Positions 11,237 to 22,250 of a DNA stretch of 64,000 bases are shown here, one piece after another (the first letter of the stretch is position 1; each line of letters opens with the position of its first letter). This stretch comes from Pseudofabraea citricarpa (Eukaryota > Ascomycota > Leotiomycetes > Helotiales > Dermateaceae), in assembly GCA_029641185.1 (NCBI GenBank), contig JAPWGK010000004.1, forward strand, positions 2,170,001 through 2,234,000. The letters run 5' to 3'. Made by a program: the position numbers and the translations under genes. The notes below the pieces were generated by a model. The model was not told the origin of the DNA. It did not search any database and saw nothing but the letters and a program-made list of their open reading frames with translations.

Positions 11237-11588
11237 ATTTTGAAGCATTATTTCCAGCTCGGTTGCCTTGTGATTTATGTTGATGTGGAACCAACATATT
11301 TTCTTGGTAATGTCAAGGCTGTGAAATGATCATGTCTACTACTTCGAAACCCACTGGTACTTCCCGAAACTCGGAATCTGAATCCGGAGCGTCACGTCAC
11401 GGAATTTAAAATGGCAATAAGTGTATGCGAGTAACTCTTCAATTTGCGGCAAATATCAATACAAATATAAAGGTAGACCATTCAGTAAAAGTGGATATAA
11501 CAGTTTCATTACAGCTATAAAAAAAATGATAGGAAGGCATATCTATCTCCAAAGCTAAAAACAAACATGTCTGATGATCTAACTATTC
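11237..11588. other. Convergent 3' intergenic region
   Basis: This gap separates the 3' ends of the acyl-CoA dehydrogenase and the terpene synthase. No gene is seen. It holds one CCGGA and an adjacent CGTCACGTCACGG stretch near 11,385-11,402; otherwise AT-rich terminator sequence. Confidence 0.5.
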
Positions 11589-13862
11589 TTAAAGAGAGCG
11601 CACGCTTAACCGCGCAACTATAATCCGCAACAAATGATTAGGGTGATCAAGCTCCTTCTCTATCTTGCCAATTTCTTGATCCAACTCCTGCTCTAACTGC
11701 TTAAGATAGGCTAGCGTATGGTCAAACGTGCCCGATGATCTCAACAGATCTACGACGTGAAGTTTCAGTTCCAGCGGAAGCTTCTGCTGGGGGGCCGAGT
11801 GATTTTGTGTTTGACGAAGGATGCCTAACACCTGATCGCGGTCATCAGGGCGACGGTTTAGTAGATGGACAATAGGATAAGAGAATTTTCCCTCGTCCAA
11901 ATCCTCGAAGGCCCCCTTTTTCTCCTGGTAGTCTTCTGAGCATAAATTCATGTAGTCATCCCGGATTTGGAAGAAGCGGCCAAAGAGGCATAATAGACGG
12001 TCGAAGTTGACGTCTTTTTTCGTCTCTGGGCTCTCTCCTCTTACTAGGTCCAGGAGTAGCTTGAAAAGCTGCCCTGTTTTTCCATCGACGAGACTCAGAT
12101 ACTCGTCTTCGGTAGGACATTGCATGTTGTATTTATAGTATAAATCCCAGCTTTGACCAATATAAATCTTCTCGAGGGAATTAAGAAGAATGGGGACTGC
12201 CTGAGGGTTTCGTAACTTCACAGCTAATTGCACTGCCTCGACAAACATAAAATTGGCACTGTTGACTGATTGCGAGATTCCAAACAGAGTGTGCGTCGCC
12301 GGCTTGCCCCTTCTCAGGAGAGAATTATCCTCAATGTCATCTAGGATCAAAGAGGCATTGTGGAGAAGGTCGATGAGGGCTTTGAGAGCGGACATAGATG
12401 TGGGATCTATATCAAGCCAGGCGTTGAAAGCATCAATAAGCATAGCTCGTACACCTTTGGATGGTAAAGACATGACATAGGTGGCTGGTAGGCGCAGAAC
12501 ATGGTCAGAGGTTGCTGGAAAGACAGATGACGTTCCGTCCATGATCTTGGGCTCTTCGCTAACTCCAGATGTACTATTCTCCTCGTCGACACTTGTATTA
12601 GTTGAAGCTAGATGATCTGAAGACGAACGATTGGTCAGATCATCATCTTCCTGACTTGAACTTTCTGCAAGATCCACAATCGTCTTTTCGTCTTTCAATG
12701 AAATTGTGATTTCCGAATTTGCCGCAATATCCTCACGATGTTCCTTCCAGGCATGATGGCGAGCAGCTGACGAAGCCCAGTAATGACTGCCTGACAGAAT
12801 GCAGCCGGCCTGCTCAATCCATCGCACCAATTCAACAGAAACCCTGCGGTGTTGTTGGTAGAAATCTTCTTTTCTTCGCACATACTCTTGCTCGCATGCA
12901 ATGATGCGATTCTTCACCCACTCGCAGGCGTCTGGGATAGATAGCTCGTTGACTCTTCTGATAACATCTACGGCGTTCACCAGTCGATTTCCAAGCTTTA
13001 CTGATTCTTCGTATTCTCGCTCCCAGCTCCAATAATCGTTTGTCAACATGAGGGCCTCCTCAATAGGCTCGAGAAGGTCCTTGATAGAAGCATTCTCTGA
13101 CTCAGAAGGGGCCCAGCCCATGCTAAATTCAACCATCGGCCAGAACGCCCTAAGGAATATCAGTAATCAGACAGGAAGAGACGTTACTTCTAGAGCCCAT
13201 ACCTAATTCCGAAATTATCGCTCCGATAACTCAGATATTCTTCGAGAGACGAGAAGTCTGAATCTCGGCGCTTCTCCACAACATGAACCCACTCGCTGGC
13301 ATACATATCCATCATCTTCTCTCCACGCTCTTTATCAACTGCAAACGAATCTAAAAAGAGCTTGGCGACAAGCTGTTTCAGTCCGAGAGCTCGGGAGTTT
13401 CGGCTTGTAGTAGTCTGCTGACTGGGTTGGAGGTTGAAGGAATCCTTAAAATCATCGTGCTGCTCGAAGGCATTGTCTTCTTCTGCACCTTCAGTAGCAT
13501 CTTGATAAGGGATGTTAGCTTAAATGTGAAGATTCTCTACGAGGAGTTAATATAGACCCACCATCGTGTAACAGTCCTAAATCAGTCATACGTGTGACAA
13601 TGTTAAGTCGTTCTGGCTCCGGAGCCTCTGGATACGCAAATGCACACAAATTTCCAAGAGGGCTGATTGAAGTCAAAGACATTCGATCCTGGCCATCGTG
13701 AAGAAACTCTGCCCACTCGCTCAACATCTGCCGACTAGCGGCATCAGCAGCATCATTGCGTTTGTGAATACGGACTGGAAGTGTCGTGAAAGAACCTGAC
13801 TTTCTGACTGCATCTGGTGAGACCTCTTCAGAGTGGACGAAAACATCTGTATACTTCTCCAT
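11589..13862 (-). CDS. Bifunctional terpene synthase (class I cyclase + polyprenyl-diphosphate synthase)
   Basis: Three exons (13862-13562, 13500-13203, 13149-11589) give 719 aa, the size of fungal chimeric di/sesterterpene synthases. The N-terminal cyclase (about 1-330) has the Mg-binding DDxxE (D100, D101, E104, in LHDDATE) and the NSE triad in NDYWSWERE (N237, S241, E245). An acidic Ser/Glu-rich linker follows. The C-terminal prenyltransferase has DDIED (D470, D471, D474) in LILDDIEDNSLLRRGKPATH and the second motif RDDYMN (D597, D598), plus KxGxLF-like DGKTGQLFKL. By family knowledge it condenses DMAPP and IPP to GGPP (C20) or GFPP (C25) and cyclises the product. Chain length and scaffold cannot be read by eye. 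It is the cluster's core enzyme, divergent from the P450 at 14615. Intron 1 splits the codon of D101. Confidence 0.95.
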
Positions 13863-14614
13863 GCTTGATAGTAGTGGTAAAGATAAAGGTAAAGAAGGAC
13901 TTATGAAGGATGTTTTTAATTCTCTTCAGATGGTAATGATGGTCACTATGTATTTGTTAATCAGAAAAGTGCGTACTTATCAGCGTTGGTGTTTGGGTCA
14001 TGACTGAAGTGTTCCAGCACCGGACCGGAATCCTGTACCTTGCAAAGATATCGCGACCCGCAGCTTTATGCGATCATCCGGTCTTCTGTGCTTGGCTTGT
14101 GATTTTATTAAATCATTATAATTAGGCTGTAAAACCTCGTGGCCGGCTTAGCAGATCCGGAGTAGCTATCGATAAACACCGTGTCGCCTATCTGTAGGAT
14201 TGTTATGGCTATTCCAAGAACGAATTAAGCCCACAATCTAATGATAATTTAGTAATTTACTTAGGCTAATAAATGCAGTAACTAGCCACCATGTTCTCTT
14301 GAAGTGCTAAAGCAGAAAAAGTACCAAATTCTTAAATTATTAAAATCATGAAATTCCGCCACAAACTTAAGATCCGGAAACAATCCTCGCAGCAAGCGTT
14401 TGATAAAAGCTTTTACGGCTAACTAATTCAAAAGCGGTCCGCCCGCTTAGATATCCTACCTTCCTATAGTTTAATGGGATTCACTTTACTTTCTTTGGAT
14501 ATCTAGACTTCCAATAGTGCTACTGTAACTGTCATTCATTTTATTTTCTTTGGAACGGTATTCTGGGCATATAGGGAATACAATCAAGAGCAGCCGTCCA
14601 CTAACGACATTTCA
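13863..14614. promoter_or_regulatory. Divergent promoter of terpene synthase and second P450
   Basis: This 752-bp gap has no gene. CCGGA-type sites lie at 14020-14029 (two copies head to tail, ACCGGACCGGA), 14077-14082 (reverse), 14157-14161 and 14374-14378. A GCGGtCCGC inverted repeat lies near 14,436. The concentration resembles the 9.2-9.7 kb promoter, so shared control by the cluster Zn2Cys6 protein is a plausible inference. Confidence 0.5.
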
Positions 14615-16431
14615 ATGGCTTCTGCTATCGACGAAGAATCTCTAAGGCGATTGTGGGCATCGATTGACCACCATACCATCTCCTCAAATCCACAAATCGT
14701 TGCCTTTCTCATCATTTTGTTCTCTTCCCTTGCTTATTTCTCTATCGCTCGCGCAGACAAATCAGATCCGCCTTTATTCAACAAGCCTGGGGGATGGAAG
14801 GTTATCAATTACCAAGTCGAGGCCGACTTTCGCAAGAACGGTCGAGTTTTATTTGATAAAGCGGTTAAAATGTACCCGGAGAACCCTTTTCGCCTTCTAA
14901 CAGATCTGGGAGAGGTGACTATCCTGCCTGCAAAATTTGCCGACGAGATTCGAAGCGCTCCTCAACTCGATCCATCCAAGTTTCTTACCAAGGTGAATCC
15001 CCGCTGGCGTGAACTTAAACCAACTTGCAATATACTGATTCAGACTTTTTCAAGATGCTTCCCTCGTCTCTCCCGGGCTTTGAGATCTTCAGAGAAGGAA
15101 CATCTGAAGCTCATATGGCAGTAACGGTCACGAGGAAGAAACTTACTCAAAACTTTGGTTTGTTATGACTCCTGTCAAAATACGGCTTAGAACTGGAGGC
15201 TGACTTGATTCGAAAAGGGCGAGTCACTGATGCGGTATCCCAGGAATGCGCATTCGCATTGCCCAAAATTTTGAGCGAAGACGAAGGTATTTCAGTTCCG
15301 GCGAATGCGATGAATATTCATGTGTTTAACTATTTCTGTGGCAGAATGGCACCAGATTTCGGTCAGAGAATCTCTCTTGCAGTTGGTTGCTCGCTTGTCG
15401 TCTCGCGTGTTCCTTGGTCAAGAACTGTGTCGCGATCAGGAGTGGCTTGATATCACGACGCGCTTTGTGACTGCCGCCTTCGGTGGTGCTTACGTGCTTC
15501 GCCTCGTTCCTAACTTTCTTCGGCCGCTCATATATTACCTGGTCCCGGTTTTTCGCAAGGCACATGTTCTATCGGTCAAGGCTCACGAGCTTGTCACACC
15601 GGTCGTCGAGAAGCGGAGAAGACAAAAAGCAGAATTGCGTGCGCAAGGAGAAGACCCGGATCAGTTCAATGATGCCCTGGAGTGGTTTGAACATGAAGCT
15701 CAATCACAGGGTTACGAGTATGATGCATCGCTCACGCAGCTTATTATTGCAGCGGCCGCAATATTTACATCAACCGATCTGATTACTCAAGTGCTCCTCG
15801 ATCTAAGCCAGCATCCAGAAATGATCGAGCCCCTTCGCGCCGAAATATCCAAAGTGTTTGATGGTGGTGAAGTTAATAAGCAATTAATCCATAGCTTGAA
15901 ATTACTAGATAGTGTCATGAAGGAGAGCCTAAGGCTCAAGCCAACAAGTCTCGGTAATTACCATGATCTCTTCCCCCATTCCATTACAAAGTTCTCCCAG
16001 AATAACATTTGCTATTAGCGAGTATGCGACGAGGTGTGGTCGAGAATCTCACACTTTCCGATGGAACATTCTTGAAAAAAGGCAGCCTGGTGGCCGTGTC
16101 TGCGCAGAAGCTACGCGATCCGTCCACGTATCCAGATCCGGATACCTTTGACGGCTTTCGATTTTACCGCCTGGGCTCTGAGAAAGCCGGCCAGGAAGTC
16201 CGGAGCCAGCTCACTAGTACCGGACCTGATTACCTAGCTTTCGGCCACGGCCAACATGCGTGTCCCGGCCGGTTCTTTGCTTCGGTCGAGGTCAAGATTG
16301 CGCTCTGTCATATCCTTTTCAAGTACGATATCAAGCCCGTTGAGGATTACGAGCCAAAACTTCTGTATTTTGGCCTCAATATCTTGCCGGATCCTAAGGC
16401 AAAGATATGGTTACGTAAACGGAAAGAATAA
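14615..16431 (+). CDS. Cytochrome P450 monooxygenase (ent-kaurene oxidase-like family)
   Basis: Five exons (14615-14992, 15055-15157, 15218-15286, 15345-15953, 16019-16431) give 523 aa. An N-terminal anchor (about 28-45) precedes the catalytic domain. The substrate-recognition block LPGFEIFREG, the ARLSSRVFLG segment, K-helix KESLRLKP and heme loop FGHGQHACPGRFFA place it with fungal P450s such as ent-kaurene oxidase, which often act on di- and sesterterpenes; the I-helix region is unusual (IAAAAIFTSTD). Intron 1 is ambiguous: the expected CAG acceptor at 15043 would break the frame with the GTGAAT donor, while CAAG at 15054 keeps it. If the latter is wrong, the gene carries a one-base frameshift. 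It shares its promoter region with the terpene synthase and probably performs an early oxidation. Confidence 0.9.
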
Positions 16432-16761
16432 AGCATCATTGAGAGCATATATATAGAGAATAAGCTAGCCCAACTTGGAATATTATAAACTTCATTTAAT
16501 CGTCTTGATGAGTATCGTGTATGTTTATACCGTGTCTATCGCTAAATAAAGGGAAGAAAGCCAACTTTCTGAGTCTCTTACTTTTTTTTTAATAGAGGCA
16601 AAATGACAAGGCATATGTGAGGTAGAGCTGCAGCACAAGACAGGATGGGTGGCGTTCGGAGGGCGATTGACCAGTGCTAAACATCTCCACTTAAACCCCA
16701 CCCGTTCTAGCCCAGACCCTCAGTCTTGTTCAAGTGGTCCTTAACCAAGGCTAAATAATGA
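16432..16761. other. Convergent 3' intergenic region
   Basis: This gap separates the 3' ends of the second P450 and the regulator gene. No gene or notable motif is seen; it contains AT-rich stretches and a poly-T tract near 16,583. Confidence 0.5.
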
Positions 16762-19459
16762 TTACATATGTGGCTCAGTATCTTTCCACAGTTCCTGGGC
16801 GATTTGATTTAATTGTAATATTTCGGGGAAGCCGATGTCCCAGTCAAAGGTTGTAGCAAGGCGGCCATACCAGCCAGTAGCCATCGCCATCAATGGGATA
16901 TTCTTTGCGATTCTCTGTGAATCTCGATTCTGCATCATGTCTTTCAATAACATCACGAACGAAATAAGCGGCAATAATATATACTCCCTGGTAAAAGTCA
17001 GTCAATTGAATTTCACTCTCAAGATCAGACGAAGAAGCTTACCAGTTCAGATGCTGTGGCTCACAGTCAAAATGTGGGGTTAACAAAACAATGTTCTGCG
17101 CTGTTTCCACACATAAGTCTCCTCTGCGAATCACCACATCAGTTAGCATAATTCTGAACGAAGAATATGTCGGGCTTACCCTTGAAATATAGCAAGAACT
17201 GCCTTGTAATGATCGAGGGTCAGATGAATTGCCTCGTGCACTTCCTTTTTTGAACCGCTTAAGTTCGTCGTTCTGGATTGTTTAGGCAAGACTTTTAGAC
17301 CCTCTGGTAGTGAATCTGCCCATTCTCCTAGAACTTCATACATAGCGAATCTATCTGTGCTCAAATTTTCCATGTCTTCCACCGCGGGATAGCTATACAA
17401 GGATTTAATTATCTGGGCACATACTTTAGCGTAGCAAATGCTAGCTATGAAATACTGTGATAGTTTGGTGTTGGAATCAGAACATTCACTCCTGTCAATG
17501 ACGGGTGGATACTCGATAAATGAGTCGTCAATCAGCTAGAATAAACATATTAGCAAAATTACTGAGAAATTCAAACACCTCATAGCACTTACCGAGTAAC
17601 GTCCAAAGCTCAACGCTAATGTTTTTTCAAATGAGTAGATGATCCAAAAGAGATTCTTGATCTGGGTCGCAGTCGTCATGCCATTGTCGGCTAACGCAAG
17701 TACGCTACTTAGTCGATTCAAGCGGAGCTCAAGTGCAAGCTGCACTGCATTGCAGACAATTGACCAGAGTAAGGTATGGTCGTGAGAATTCGAAAGGTAT
17801 ATACACTAGATACCACGTAAGTTAATATTCAGGTCATATTATCGTCAAAGCGCATACCATAACTACTAGTGTCTATCGAAAGCGGTCAGTTTTTTGGCCT
17901 TGGATCAAGGGCGCAGCAACGAACCTGTAGGTTTTGAATAGAAGGACGTCTTATAATATCATCTCGCGCCGCGAGTGCGTATTCAAAACATTCCTCGGCG
18001 TTAATTCCACTTTCTGATGTGGTTAATTTCCCTTCCAGTGCCCCCACTGCTACGATTGCATGAAGTAATGGGCCATTCGAAGGCAACGACGTATTATCAG
18101 AGCCAAGATATGCCTGCATCCACTGGGAAACCCTTTTAGGTGACAAGAAGATGCTGGGAAATGTTAGGTATGGCATTCCCCTAGGAACGTAAAAGCAGCG
18201 AACAACGTTACCTAAACTTATGTTCAAAAAATGCTACCATCTGTTAGTCCTTTTCTTCTTCTTCACTCACCCCCAAGATATTTTCATGGAGCTCTTTACC
18301 ATCTATGCTTGATTGCAATATTGCCGGTGAGATACTCCTCAGAGGAGGATTGCTTCTCGCTATTGCCGGGTCCGTGGCCACACACTTCCGCTCTAAATTC
18401 AACAGTTTCTTCAATAACCGAGCGCAAATCGAATTTAACGAGCGCTCGTACTTCCTCGGATTACATCCTTCAAAACAGTTCGGGCCTAGCGCCAATAAGA
18501 GAAGCGACGAATCTGCTGCTAGAATAGAAGTTAGAAGATTATGCGTTTTGATGGATGGTAGGTGTGCACAAACAATAACGTTGTTTCTTAGCATTTGTGC
18601 GTGCCCCATCAATGTCAAGACGATACCTGGAGGTCATGTCTGAGTGATAAGGTTGACTCTGTTGTGCATAGCCAGGAAAACACTGTTCGAGGTACATCTG
18701 ATGCTTGACATCTTTCGTTGGTAGAGGCTTCGGACTGCTATCATCCTCGGCCGGGTTGAACGAAAGGAAGCCCATGTCTAGGGCCCATGCATCATCTAAA
18801 AGGTATGGAGAATTATTTGATTCGTCGGGCGGATGCGTGCCGGGGGGGTCCAGAATCATGCTGGTGTAGTGGCTAGTGGCCGACGCCAAAATCTCATCCA
18901 TTAACATCTCGTCTGTTTCCATCCGGTTTTTGCTCGAAGGATCAGAGCGAGAGTCATCGGGTATTGTGTTCGTCGACAATGACGTTGGCGTTAATAGTGA
19001 TGTTGACTGTGGCTGAAACAAATCAGAAGTTGTGTTCACGGACTCTTCATTTGCCGCACATTGGCTTGTGTTGAGAAATCCATTGTTAGGGGTAGAAGGG
19101 GATATCTGTGCCGACTGTGACTGTGGTGACCAAGGCTGCGTTTGAGGCGAAGGGTCAAGTGTACGTCTAGTGGACAATGTGGTTGCGGCTGGCGACTTTT
19201 GAGACGAGTAAATACACGAGGTGCATCGGGCTTTCTAAATAAAATTAGTTACGACATGTGCATGATGTAGAATAGATAAAAGACCTACTACACAAGTGGA
19301 ACATGTTGGCCTGCGACCATCACCTAAAAGACCTGATTAGCCGATTGCCAATTCTACGGGCATCTCAATATGCAAGCTATACTTACAACGGGCTTTTTTT
19401 TGCTTGCATCTGGTACACGCCCCGCGGCGGCGGAACGTCTTCTGAGGGTAAACATCCAT
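16762..19459 (-). CDS. Zn2Cys6 transcription factor with fungal_trans domain
   Basis: Eleven exons: 19459-19387, 19323-19292, 19234-18627, 18586-18271, 18240-18212, 18153-17925, 17872-17858 (15 nt), 17805-17593, 17535-17180, 17123-17043, 16987-16762; together 725 aa in phase. The N-terminus carries CTRCKQKKARC, then C-ST-C, then KARCTSC; joined over two introns these give the C-x2-C-x6-C-x6-C-x2-C-x6-C zinc cluster, preceded by a basic FRRRG. A Ser/Pro/Gln-rich linker follows. The middle-homology domain begins near FFEHKFSIFLSPKRV and includes LALELRLNR and FWIIYSFEKTLALSFGR. It is a nuclear DNA-binding regulator, by position the likely activator of this cluster. CCGGA sites in nearby promoters are candidate targets. 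The 40-nt intron at 18587-18626 is the weakest junction; a split into two genes is less likely because all phases agree. Confidence 0.82.
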
Positions 19460-21034
19460 GTGGGCCGTTCTGAAAGAGAATAAATCAAGAGTTCTAGATA
19501 GCGGAAGATAGAGGCTTGCAATGGCAACCAGATCTCTTCTCGATGGAGTTTCTATTCAAAGTTGGGAAGACATCAGATATACAAAGTTCCTAGTGGTTTA
19601 CTACTAAAGTCTAAACGCAACAAGCAAGCTCCATAAGACCCACCTTCGTACTCGCTCGCGCGTATCAAAACGTGCCTGAGTAATCAAATAAGCGACGCAT
19701 ATACACGTGCGGAGGAGGGAGTGTAGGCGTTGAACGACCAGTTGAAAGGAATCAAACTCTCTCTATCGCCATTCGATGAAGTGATTATTCTCAAATACTC
19801 GTTGCATGCCTTTCTCCTTTGAATAAAATCACCATAAAATCACCTACCATACTGTGATCAACCAAAACCAGGACTAATTAATCTAACTTAATCTAGACAA
19901 ACAAACAGGTGTCAATGGTTTTTTGGGTATGACACCGATAACCAAGCCTGATATCTGGATTTAAGTTCTGGAATTCAAACACAGATTTAGATCCCGAAGG
20001 ATTTCAGTTTGGGAGACACTTCGGGCCTCGCGAAACATTTATGCTTATTGGTTCCTCTATCACAAAGAACCTTGAAGTTCTCCGAGGAAAACGCCTTGAA
20101 TTTTTATGCTTCAGAAGATCAGACGGTCGTTCATCGGGTAGGCCAACAGAAGGTTGCTCGGTAAGGCCTTTTCGTGTGGCTAGTCAGTCGACGACTTAAC
20201 GATGCTAAGAAAGCATAACCTATTATCACAGACATCTAGAAACAACACTAAGATGAGAGTTCAGAGAGAGTTGCGGGAGAAGAAGCGAGGGATTCTAAGT
20301 AGCCAAATCTCTCTTAGAATACAGGTTTCTGGTCTTGATCGCTACCTAGCCTGAAATAACAAGCGAGGCCGACGATTTGCCAAGGTTGGCCGTTTACGTT
20401 TGCACGAGCTTGATCGGCCGCTACTCGAGGCGCCCAATGCCCACAGATCTCCAGAATCCGTATACGAAGAACGCATTTCACCAGTTTACATCTAGGCTTG
20501 AACATTATGACTTATGTAATGCTCAACCAGGTTATCACATAGCTCTCGTATTCGGGACTTGTGAACTCTGGGCGATGATCACGAGTAACGCATAGCCGAG
20601 CTGACAAAAGACCCTGATTTTAATCTTAGCCTCATTACCGTGTGAAGTCGAACTCTCTTTAAACTTAGTTTTAGCGTTGTTCCATTTGGCTTAATTATGA
20701 GAAGGGTCCAACAGCAGGGAATCACCAAGCAAAGTATTCAGGAACAACAAAGTGGGGGTAGTAATCAATTTGTCGGATTCTGGTCCGAATGCGACGTACG
20801 GATCACAGATAGTCTTTTTCTGCTGACCGTATTCCATACAATATAATCATTGGCGAAGCTCGCTTACGTGGTCATGTTGGATTGGCTTGTGACAGACGAC
20901 GATTTGATGTCTTGTTTTAGTTTGAATGGGGAGACTCAGAGAAGAAAAAGATGGAAAGCAAAAAATAAGCTTACAATCAGACTTAAATGCTTTATCTCAT
21001 AACTTGTAGTATATTTCGTATAAATTTTGGTCGA
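19460..21034. other. Gene-free region upstream of the regulator
   Basis: No gene can be supported over about 1.6 kb. Short open frames near 20.3-20.6 kb overlap on both strands and lack domains. The left part is presumably the regulator's promoter. Confidence 0.45.
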
Positions 21035-21874
21035 CTATTTTAAAATCTGTTTCACAGGCAAGTGTCCTTTCTCATGAATCTCGGTTTGCAGAATCTCGGC
21101 AACGGCCCTCATGCCCGCAGCCGTCGGATGATATGACGGCGTCACTCGCGGGTCAACGACGAAAGCAGTCACCCAGGGCTGTGAACTGCCAACACCGTGT
21201 TCACGACTCGCCTGAGCGATGGCGACATGGCGGCACCAGCCCTCGCGGCCCAGGCATGCGTTGGCTGTAAGGTGCTCCAGCTTTTCGGCCACGCCCCGGT
21301 GGTACTCAACCAGGTCACAGGATAACGGCAAGTCGACACCAGGCTTTACAGCGGGACCCAAGACGGTCAGGTAGTCCAGCACCAGGACCAGGGCAGCGGG
21401 AGCCTTGGTGTGGATCGCGTCAAGCACTTCACCATACCGCTGTGCCACCACCGTCGCCTCCACTGCTGTAGCAGGGCCAATCCGTCCGGGGCACCCCAGG
21501 AACTGCCAGACGCGTGTAATCAGTCGACCGATCCAGTAAGCACCCACGCTGTCGTGCAAAAGGCCACCGCCATAGCCCAGGTCGTTGCCGCCGCTCAAGA
21601 CCAGAACCACGTCAGCGTCGTGGGGCAGGGCATCGATTTGAGGGGGGAATTCTTCCTTCCATAAACGTTGCGAGTCGCTGACGATGTTTAGCAGCGTCGA
21701 CCCGGAGATGCTGCAGTCGGTTAATTGAGCGTCCAGCATGTGGGCGAGGAGATGGGCATAATTGGCACTCGACCGCATCGCCATCGGGGGGCCACTAGGT
21801 TGTAGAATGCCAGGCCCAGCCGCGAAGGAACTGCCCAGGCTGGCGATGTGGAGTGCGGGGGACATTGAGAACAA
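21035..21874 (-). CDS. SGNH/GDSL-family hydrolase
   Basis: Intronless frame of 279 aa. Block I is LGSSFAAGPG (nucleophile Ser in GSS), block III is LSGGNDLGYGGG (Asn of the oxyanion hole), and block V is PSYHPTAAGMRA (catalytic His, three residues after the usual Asp position). These are the SGNH hydrolase hallmarks. The family hydrolyses or transfers acyl groups on small esters, lipids or sugars. The start at 21874 (MFSMSPALHIASLGSS) places the nucleophile at about residue 15, as expected for a cytosolic form with no signal peptide. The gene is clearly G+C-richer than its neighbours and lacks introns. It may deacylate a pathway intermediate, or may simply flank the cluster. Confidence 0.88.
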   Translation of the reverse strand: MFSMSPALHIASLGSSFAAGPGILQPSGPPMAMRSSANYAHLLAHMLDAQLTDCSISGSTLLNIVSDSQRLWKEEFPPQIDALPHDADVVLVLSGGNDLGYGGGLLHDSVGAYWIGRLITRVWQFLGCPGRIGPATAVEATVVAQRYGEVLDAIHTKAPAALVLVLDYLTVLGPAVKPGVDLPLSCDLVEYHRGVAEKLEHLTANACLGREGWCRHVAIAQASREHGVGSSQPWVTAFVVDPRVTPSYHPTAAGMRAVAEILQTEIHEKGHLPVKQILK

Positions 21875-22250
21875 TGGGAATTGCCCGGTGAATACCCCAG
21901 ATAGAAGCCAATCACGGAGCTGATCAGCATATGATGACCTAGTCCGAACGATCGTCGTCAGTTTAACGTTTCGGATCCTTTCGTTAGCAGGGTAAGGGTG
22001 AAGTACGTACCTGATACTAATGTCAGTGCAAGATAGATGTGCCGTAGAATGCTGATAGATATTCCTGCATCTTTAAGTCCTCTCCTTATTCAATCCTTCC
22101 GCAATTCCGAGTCGTCTTTCCGGAGCCCCACGTCAAACCTACTTTCCCTATTTTCCTTCCGGCTAGAGCACATCTACATCATGTCCATCATGCTGCTGGT
22201 GCAAAACGAGTCACCAACTGTGCCAACGGACCCTCTCTTAACCCTGTACT
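21875..22250. promoter_or_regulatory. Divergent promoter of SGNH hydrolase and NAT-like gene
   Basis: This 376-bp gap has one TCCGGA palindrome at 22119-22124 and pyrimidine-rich stretches ahead of the NAT start. No gene is supported. Confidence 0.4.

Noticed and set aside
18244..18618. Separate small gene inside the regulator locus
   Set aside because: GT-AG introns on both sides join it in phase to the zinc cluster upstream and the fungal_trans domain downstream, so it is an internal exon.
20314..20595. Small genes on both strands at 20.3-20.6 kb
   Set aside because: Overlapping opposite-strand frames without domains or conserved start context.
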